The translations under genes were made by a program, and so were the position numbers. Shown here in pieces: positions 1 through 3,810 of a stretch of 5,759 bases of DNA. Origin of the DNA: Lachnospiraceae bacterium UBA4317 (lineage in GTDB: Bacteria; Bacillota_A; Clostridia; Lachnospirales; Lachnospiraceae); NCBI GenBank assembly GCA_002394525.1, contig DGUF01000012.1:1-5759 (forward strand), in the 5' to 3' direction. The notes beneath the pieces were generated by a model that saw only the letters and a list, made by a program, of their open reading frames with translations, was not told the DNA's origin and made no database searches. Position 1 is the stretch's first letter. Each line of letters begins with the position of its first letter.

Positions 1-31
1 GAATGAATAGAAATGAAGTACTTTCTCCGGA
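1..31 (-). other. Left-edge spacer downstream of the OadG-like gene
   Basis: These bases follow the stop codon of the OadG-like gene and run off the window. On the minus strand they contain GGAGAAAG (21-28), which resembles a ribosome binding site. No ATG, GTG or TTG follows it inside the window, so any normal start would lie at least 20 bases away. No terminator hairpin is visible, which fits continuation of the operon to the left. A biotin carrier protein and an OadB-type subunit are the expected next genes from known operons of this type; that is inference. Confidence 0.35.
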
Positions 32-826
32 TCACTTTCTTTTGACGCGTCTGATCCTGCGCACGACAAAGCCGTTGGGATCAGCCTGGGGCTCGGCCTC
101 GGAGCGGTAAGCGGCGATCGCCGCAGCGATGACCGCAATGAGCTCATCCTGTCCGCCCTGGACTTCGGCGGTCACTGCAGGAGCAGCGCCCGCGGGTGCC
201 GCAGCCTTCTCGTCCTTGTCAGCCCCCTCGGTCTTCTTCTTTCCTGCGGAAGTCAGGATACGTCCGAACAGAGCTATGATCAGGCTCAGAAGGATCAGGA
301 CCGCGAATGTTGTTCCCATGCCCAGAAGGGTATTGAGTCCGGCCTGCTGCATAAGTTCGGCCTTTGTATAGTTTACATTTGCCACGATCGACTCATAGCC
401 GGCAAGGTTTCCGGTCTCGTCCGCCTGATAGGTCACCACCAGGTCAGCGGACTTGAGAGATCCCTGGATCCCGACCGTCACGATATAATTTCCGGCCTCA
501 TCCTTAGTGACGGATTTCTCGGTAAAGCAGTCGGCCGTTCCGTTGTTGTCGGCGTCAGCGGTAAAATCCACCTCGCCGATCTCTTCGATGGCCGTCGACC
601 AGCTCTGCATGCCGTCGTAGACCACCTTTTCAAAATTCTGTTCCTCCAGCATTCCGCCCCTGACGATCATATCCATCTGCTGAGCGTCATTTTCCGCGTA
701 GCTGTAGAGCGCGGTAACGAGCTCCTGAGGGATCGGTTCCTCTTCAGGCTGCGCAGTGCCGCCGCAGGCGGTCAGAGCCAGAAGGCAGAGCAGAGACAGG
801 AGGATGCCTGTCAGTTTTTTTCTCAT
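32..826 (-). CDS. OadG family protein: lipoprotein-anchored sodium pump decarboxylase gamma-like subunit
   Basis: This 264-aa protein looks like the gamma subunit of a biotin-dependent decarboxylase sodium pump, the small membrane protein that helps hold the carboxyltransferase on the membrane. Residues 1-21 form a lipoprotein signal with lipobox L-T-A-C, so Cys21 would be lipidated. Residues 22-165 form an acidic domain expected outside the cell. Residues 168-190 are one hydrophobic helix, starting LLGMGTTFAVL, as in OadG proteins. A Lys- and Ala/Pro-rich linker (195-224) follows, then DELIAVIAAAIAAYR (227-241) and a basic tail with FVVRRIRR (253-260), also typical of OadG-type C-termini. 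Classical OadG is under 100 aa; the extra length is the outer domain. The ATG is preceded by AAGGTGAT at 835-842, 8 bases away, matching the anti-Shine-Dalgarno region well. The gene lies 74 bases after the carboxyltransferase, with no promoter seen between them, so the two are probably co-transcribed. The family call is fairly sure; the substrate of the pump is unknown. Confidence 0.85.
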   Translation of the reverse strand: MRKKLTGILLSLLCLLALTACGGTAQPEEEPIPQELVTALYSYAENDAQQMDMIVRGGMLEEQNFEKVVYDGMQSWSTAIEEIGEVDFTADADNNGTADCFTEKSVTKDEAGNYIVTVGIQGSLKSADLVVTYQADETGNLAGYESIVANVNYTKAELMQQAGLNTLLGMGTTFAVLILLSLIIALFGRILTSAGKKKTEGADKDEKAAAPAGAAPAVTAEVQGGQDELIAVIAAAIAAYRSEAEPQADPNGFVVRRIRRVKRK

Positions 827-847
827 GATTCCTTATCACCTTTCATC

Positions 848-873
848 GCAGCTGGTATTTTGGTGTCAGCTGC
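848..873 (-). repeat. Intercistronic inverted repeat (7-bp arms)
   Basis: A perfect inverted repeat, GCAGCTG and CAGCTGC separated by 12 bases, lies between the carboxyltransferase stop and the ribosome binding site of the OadG-like gene. There is no T-tract after it, so it is not a standard terminator. It could form an RNA hairpin that affects stability or relative expression of the two genes; that role is inference. Confidence 0.4.
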
Positions 874-900
874 CAGTGCGAAGCTGAATAGTTGCGCTTC

Positions 901-2319
901 TCAAATAGAGGCATGTTTCCTGGAGGGAAGCTGCTCTCTCTTGGAGTAAAGCATTTCAACCGCGCCGATCAGATATTTACGGATCTCGGAGGGAACAAGG
1001 ATCTGGTCCACATAACCGCGGGCCGCAGCTGCTTCGATGCTGTTCTGGAGCGCGTCATAGGCTTTGGCGGTCTCCTTCACCTCTTCAGCCGTGCCGTCGC
1101 AGAGGACGGGTGCCGCGTATTTACCCTCCAGAATACCGACGGAGGCATTCTCATAGGCGATCGTGAGATCCGCGCCGAGGGACTTGCTGTTCATGACCAT
1201 GGCAGCACTGCCGCCAGCGCGGCCGGTGATGACATTGATCTTGGGGACGGTCGCTCCGGCAAAAGCGGCGGCAAGGCCTGCGGCTGCACTGGCGATCGTG
1301 TTTTCCTCAGCCTCGGAGGCGGCAAAGCCGGACGCGTTGGTGAGGGTGATCACAGGGATATCAAAGGCGTCACAGAAGCGGACAAAGGAAGCGGCCTTGG
1401 CGCAGCCGGCGCTCGTGAGAGCCTTTCCGAACTCCTCGGCCTTTTCGCCGTTCTCATCGTAGGAGACGCCGCGGTTGGCGATGACACCAACGGTCGTGCC
1501 GCCCAGACGGGTCAGGCAGGTGAACATCTCTCTGGCATAGCACTTTCTTGTCTCAAAGAACATGCCCAGGTCGGCGATCTCGGTCATGGCCGCGCAGGGA
1601 TCTTCGATGAATCCGCCGGCACTGGCGCATTCGCGGTTCAGATCATCCCAGCACTCTCCGGATGCCTCATCCTCATTGTTGGAGGGCAGGAGGCCTGCCA
1701 GGAAGCGGATCTGCGCGAAGATCTCCTCTTCCGTGCCGACAAAATCGACATTTCCGGAGGCTGCCTTCTTATCCGCGGCTGCGGTATTATTGGCTTCCTC
1801 GTAATTTCCGGCGATCGCGTTGGGAGAACTGACGAAGAGACGCGCATCTTTTTCCATAAGAGTGAAGTCCGTCATGCCGGGGAACAGAGCGAGTCCGCCA
1901 CCGCAGTTACCGAACACTGCGGAAATCTGGGGAATGACACCGGATGCCTTTGCCTGCTGCGCATAGATATCTCCGAATGCTTCGAGAGCATCCACGCCCT
2001 CCTGCAGACGAAGACCCGCGGAATCGATCATGCCGATGACCGGTGCGCCGGTGCGCATGGCAAGACGGTAGAGGTTGACGATCTTTCTGGCGTGCATCTC
2101 ACCGATGCTGCCGCCCAGAACAGCGGAATCCTGGCTGTAGACATAGACCAGTCTGCCGTCGATCAGTCCATACCCCGTAATCACACCGTCAGAGGATTCC
2201 CGGGCTGCCGCCATGTTGAAGTCCGTGGCCCTGGCCTTGACCAAAGCGCCGATCTCAACAAAGCTGTTTGCGTCGAGCAGAGATAGAATCCGCTGCCTCG
2301 CTTTTGAAGTACTGCTCAT
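901..2319 (-). CDS. Biotin-dependent carboxyltransferase / acyl-CoA decarboxylase alpha-like subunit
   Basis: This 472-aa protein belongs to the carboxyltransferase superfamily that includes methylmalonyl-CoA decarboxylase alpha (MmdA), glutaconyl-CoA decarboxylase alpha and propionyl-CoA carboxylase beta. Two crotonase-like halves are visible. The N-terminal half has VITGYGLIDGRLVYVYSQD (46-64), GGSIGEMHARKI (69-80), APVIGMIDSAGLRLQEGVDAL (92-112) and SGVIPQISAVFGNCGGG (126-142). The C-terminal half has RFCDAFDIPVITL (314-326), ATVPKINVITGRAGGSAAMV (356-375) and the tail SKREQLPSRKH (459-469), all family hallmarks. It would move a carboxyl group between an acyl-CoA and carrier-bound biotin. 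The neighbouring OadG-like gene favours a sodium-pumping decarboxylase over a carboxylase. It is shorter than the usual ~510 aa: the N-terminal helix region is reduced, and several active-site loops differ from MmdA (see findings). ATG at 2319 is chosen because GGAGGT (2327-2332) sits 7 bases upstream. The in-frame TTG at 2334 overlaps that site and is unlikely to be used. Superfamily is sure; exact substrate is not. Confidence 0.88.
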   Translation of the reverse strand: MSSTSKARQRILSLLDANSFVEIGALVKARATDFNMAAARESSDGVITGYGLIDGRLVYVYSQDSAVLGGSIGEMHARKIVNLYRLAMRTGAPVIGMIDSAGLRLQEGVDALEAFGDIYAQQAKASGVIPQISAVFGNCGGGLALFPGMTDFTLMEKDARLFVSSPNAIAGNYEEANNTAAADKKAASGNVDFVGTEEEIFAQIRFLAGLLPSNNEDEASGECWDDLNRECASAGGFIEDPCAAMTEIADLGMFFETRKCYAREMFTCLTRLGGTTVGVIANRGVSYDENGEKAEEFGKALTSAGCAKAASFVRFCDAFDIPVITLTNASGFAASEAEENTIASAAAGLAAAFAGATVPKINVITGRAGGSAAMVMNSKSLGADLTIAYENASVGILEGKYAAPVLCDGTAEEVKETAKAYDALQNSIEAAAARGYVDQILVPSEIRKYLIGAVEMLYSKREQLPSRKHASI

Positions 2320-2326
2320 GTTTTGG

Positions 2327-2332
2327 ACCTCC
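2327..2332 (-). promoter_or_regulatory. Ribosome binding site that fixes the carboxyltransferase start
   Basis: GGAGGT on the minus strand lies 7 bases before the ATG at 2319. An in-frame TTG (2332-2334) shares a base with this site, so the longer reading frame would bury its own ribosome binding site. The site decides the start in favour of the ATG. Confidence 0.8.
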
Positions 2333-2382
2333 AAATCATAAAAAAATTATTTACATAGTGCATTTTTTCGCATGCAGTTCAA

Positions 2383-2411
2383 AGTATACCACAGCCTGCC
2401 AAAAACAGAAA
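2383..2411 (-). promoter_or_regulatory. Extended -10 promoter for the carboxyltransferase operon
   Basis: The minus strand reads TGG-TATACT, an extended -10 (TGn followed by a TATAAT-like hexamer; the hexamer is 2383-2388). The hexamer 17 bases upstream, TTTCTG (2406-2411), is a poor -35, as is common for extended -10 promoters. Transcription would begin near 2376 and give a leader of about 57 bases. It lies in an AT-rich gap between scpB and the carboxyltransferase, which fits a new transcription unit starting here. Confidence 0.55.
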
Positions 2412-2443
2412 CTGACATATACATTAAATATTGTGATTTTTTT

Positions 2444-2463
2444 GCCATAAATTATGGCTTTTT
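2444..2463 (+). terminator. Terminator-like hairpin facing the plus strand
   Basis: GCCATA-AAT-TATGGC (2444-2458) forms a 6-bp stem with a 3-base loop, followed on the plus strand by five T residues (2459-2463) and preceded by seven T residues (2437-2443). Read on the minus strand, the direction of the genes, the hairpin is flanked by A runs and lacks a U-tract. It is therefore a weak intrinsic terminator for plus-strand (antisense) RNA, not clearly one for scpB. The stem is short and AT-containing, so strength is doubtful. Confidence 0.35.
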
Positions 2464-2504
2464 GTCAGATTTACGGAAGAATCAGGCGGCCGCTTCCCGT
2501 CCGT

Positions 2505-3155
2505 TCAGACATCCAGGCCGGAAGTTACTTCCTCTTCGGCCTCCTCGCGGAATTCCTCGACCCGGGAGACGTCCGGCTCCGGCAGATCGTCGACCGAGCT
2601 GATGCCGAAGGACCGCAGAAACTGCTCGGTGGTCCCGAACAGAAGCGGGCGGCCGGGCACTTCCTTTCTGCCCACCTCCTGGACCAGGTCAAAGGACACC
2701 AGCCTGCTGATCGCGAAATCGCTGTTGACCCCGCGGATGTTTTCGACCTCCATCCTGGTCACCGGCTGCTTGAAGGCGATGATGGAGAGGGCCTCCATCA
2801 GGGTCGGTGTGAGCTTGGGCTTTTTGGGCTCACTGGCGATCCGGATCAGGTAATCGATCAGCTCGGGCCTGGTGGAGATCTGCAGAGTGTCCTCGTAGCG
2901 GTTGAGGGCCAGGCCGGATCCCGCGGTCTCATATTTTTCCGCCAGGCGGCCGGCGAGTTCCTGAGCCTTTTCCTCAGACACCTGCAGGGCCCGGGCCAGA
3001 AGGTCTATGGAGACCGAGTCCCCCATCGCGAACAGGATTGCCTCCATGGCGGCCAGGAGCGTATCGTCGTCCGCCGCAGGAGCGGCGGAAATCTCCTCTC
3101 CGGCAGTCTCTAAGGGCTCAGTCTCTTCGGGCTGAATCAGTTCCCTGTCTGTCAT
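2505..3155 (-). CDS. scpB: Segregation and condensation protein B
   Basis: ScpB is the winged-helix kleisin-interacting subunit of the SMC-ScpA-ScpB condensin, which compacts and helps separate newly copied chromosomes on the nucleoid. The 216-aa protein starts with an acidic, low-complexity stretch (1-30), followed by the first winged-helix domain (LLAAMEAILFAMGDSVSIDLL, 33-53, to about 105). The second domain carries the ScpB signature: KLTPTLMEALSIIAFKQPVTR (114-134), EVENIRGVNSDFAISRL (136-152), then VGRKEVPGRPLLFGTTEQFLRSFG (161-184). An acidic tail (188-213) closes it. Length is close to the usual 180-220 aa. The start is ambiguous: ATG at 3155 has AGGAAG 9 bases upstream, and an in-frame TTG at 3161 has AGGAG 9 bases upstream. 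The difference is two residues; I prefer the ATG. scpA, usually adjacent, is absent from the upstream side, where the stretch back to rpsU holds only a terminator and hairpins. No convincing promoter is visible upstream. Family assignment is very secure. Confidence 0.95.
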   Translation of the reverse strand: MTDRELIQPEETEPLETAGEEISAAPAADDDTLLAAMEAILFAMGDSVSIDLLARALQVSEEKAQELAGRLAEKYETAGSGLALNRYEDTLQISTRPELIDYLIRIASEPKKPKLTPTLMEALSIIAFKQPVTRMEVENIRGVNSDFAISRLVSFDLVQEVGRKEVPGRPLLFGTTEQFLRSFGISSVDDLPEPDVSRVEEFREEAEEEVTSGLDV

Positions 3156-3306
3156 ATCCAATGTCTTCCTCTCCTGTTCTTAAAATCTGTCCCGCATCCG
3201 GCCATGCCGCCTGTAAGAGCGGTGGCAGCGCGGTCACAGGCGCCTGAACCATCCCGCGGCAAATATTCCCCGGAGGGCCCCGGGATGTCTGTGCCCCGGA
3301 CAGAAT

Positions 3307-3336
3307 GAAACCCCCGGCAAAAATACCGGGGGTTTC
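3307..3336 (-). terminator. Intrinsic terminator after rpsU
   Basis: A perfect 11-bp inverted repeat, GAAACCCCCGG and CCGGGGGTTTC, with an 8-base loop, is followed on the minus strand by TTTCATTCTGT, counting the Ts at the stem base. It lies 134 bases after the rpsU stop and before scpB, so it should end the alaS-rpsU transcripts. The T-tract is interrupted. The stem is symmetric and could also work on the plus strand, though no gene there needs it. Confidence 0.75.
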
Positions 3337-3398
3337 GAATCTTCCATTATACTTGGTCCTCTATGGATCTTTTCGGATCTTCTTCATAAAGGACAGGC

Positions 3399-3417
3399 CC
3401 GGCAAATCCTCTGCCGG
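3399..3417 (-). repeat. Small hairpin in the rpsU 3' region
   Basis: CCGGCA and TGCCGG with a 7-base loop form a 6-bp GC-rich stem inside the untranslated region after rpsU. No T-tract follows, so it is not a terminator by itself. Function is unknown. Confidence 0.35.
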
Positions 3418-3443
3418 ACATTTCCAGAACCTTTCCGTACCCG

Positions 3444-3472
3444 GACCTCTTTATACAGGTTGAAAAGAGATC
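3444..3472 (-). repeat. Hairpin overlapping the rpsU stop codon
   Basis: In the rpsU RNA, GAUCUCUUU (starting at the second base of the UGA stop) can pair with AAAGAGGUC across an 11-base loop. This gives nine pairs, one of them G-U. It has no T-tract and may serve mRNA stability; that is inference. Confidence 0.4.
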
Positions 3473-3647
3473 AGTTGTACTTACGCTTTCTGGCAGCTTC
3501 GGACTTTTTCTTGCGCTTTACGCTGGGCTTCTCGTAATGTTCTCTCTTACGAATCTCCTGCTGGATGCCCGCCTTTGCACAGCTTCTCTTGAAGCGGCGA
3601 AGTGCGCTGTCCAATGTCTCATTCTCTTTGACAATTACGCTTGACAT
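3471..3647 (-). CDS. rpsU: 30S ribosomal protein S21
   Basis: S21 is a small basic protein of the 30S subunit near the mRNA exit and anti-Shine-Dalgarno region, where it supports translation initiation. The 58-aa product has the standard length and sequence: [20 protein letters not shown] at the N-terminus, the middle segment [17 protein letters not shown], and a strongly basic tail with [13 protein letters not shown]. The ATG at 3647 is chosen because GGGAGGG (3656-3662) lies just upstream, with GAGGG 8 bases from the start, and because it gives the family length. The frame stays open a further 23 codons upstream to an ATG at 3716, but that extension has no resemblance to S21 and lies in the leader. 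The gene has its own promoter (3780-3807) and a terminator about 134 bases after the stop. In many Firmicutes rpsU is followed by yqeY; here it is not. Identification is very secure. Confidence 0.97.
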   Translation of the reverse strand: MSSVIVKENETLDSALRRFKRSCAKAGIQQEIRKREHYEKPSVKRKKKSEAARKRKYN

Positions 3648-3773
3648 ATGCTCTACCCTCCCTTCAGTCCCCTCAGTTCGACACCGAATGTCCAGACTGA
3701 ACAGGTTATTTATCATATTTCAGCAAAGGATTGTTGTTTTTCCGAATATAATTTATCCCCTGCAAAAACATGC
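3648..3773 (-). promoter_or_regulatory. rpsU 5' leader with alternative hairpins
   Basis: The predicted transcript start near 3773 gives a leader of about 125 bases, long for a ribosomal protein gene with a nearby promoter. In the RNA, UUCAGUC (3695-3701) can pair with GACUGAA (3663-3669), which ends one base before the GGGAGGG ribosome binding site. The first six bases of the same segment can instead pair with ACUGAG (3672-3677), enclosing a small GACA-UUCGG-UGUC hairpin (3680-3692). The two pairings exclude each other. A regulatory role, such as S21 autoregulation, is inference. Confidence 0.4.
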
Positions 3774-3779
3774 ATTAAA

Positions 3780-3807
3780 ATTATATCACACGATCTTTCC
3801 TTGTCAA
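3780..3807 (-). promoter_or_regulatory. Consensus sigma-A promoter for rpsU
   Basis: The minus strand carries perfect hexamers TTGACA (3802-3807) and TATAAT (3780-3785) with a 16-base spacer, one short of the optimum. The -35 box begins 4 bases after the alaS stop codon. It should drive strong housekeeping transcription of rpsU, starting near 3773. Confidence 0.85.
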
Positions 3808-3810
3808 GAA

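Larger units (their letters stand above)
3156..3470. other. 315-base gene-free stretch between rpsU and scpB
   Basis: I see no gene here. Read in the direction of transcription it holds three hairpins from the rpsU 3' region: one overlapping the stop codon (3444-3472), one at 3399-3417, and the strong terminator stem at 3307-3336. Beyond the terminator the sequence is very GC-rich, with a CATCCCG...CGGGATG inverted repeat and the 10-bp palindrome CAGGCGCCTG. This part forms the upstream region of scpB, but no good sigma-A promoter can be read in it. The only short open frame (ATG at 3252, 43 codons, running into scpB out of frame) has no ribosome binding site. Confidence 0.6.

Noticed and set aside
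892..2286. Long open frame on the plus strand (464 codons) opposite the carboxyltransferase
   Set aside because: It is the antisense shadow of a gene with clear family motifs. Its translation is low-complexity and resembles no protein I know; GC-rich codon use tends to keep the opposite strand open.
2454..3113. Plus-strand open frame of 219 codons opposite scpB
   Set aside because: It almost exactly mirrors scpB, has no recognisable motif, and lacks a convincing ribosome binding site.
3121..3252. Short open frame (43 codons) from an ATG at 3252, overlapping the start of scpB
   Set aside because: No ribosome binding site, no recognisable sequence, and it is out of frame with scpB. Most likely chance in GC-rich DNA.
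3346..3351. TATAAT hexamer on the minus strand as a promoter for scpB
   Set aside because: At spacings of 16 to 18 bases the upstream hexamers match the -35 consensus at no more than two positions, there is no TG extension, and the terminator stem lies immediately downstream.
3648..3716. Upstream extension of rpsU to an ATG at 3716
   Set aside because: The added 23 residues do not resemble S21, and a strong ribosome binding site lies directly before the internal ATG at 3647, which gives the standard 58 aa.
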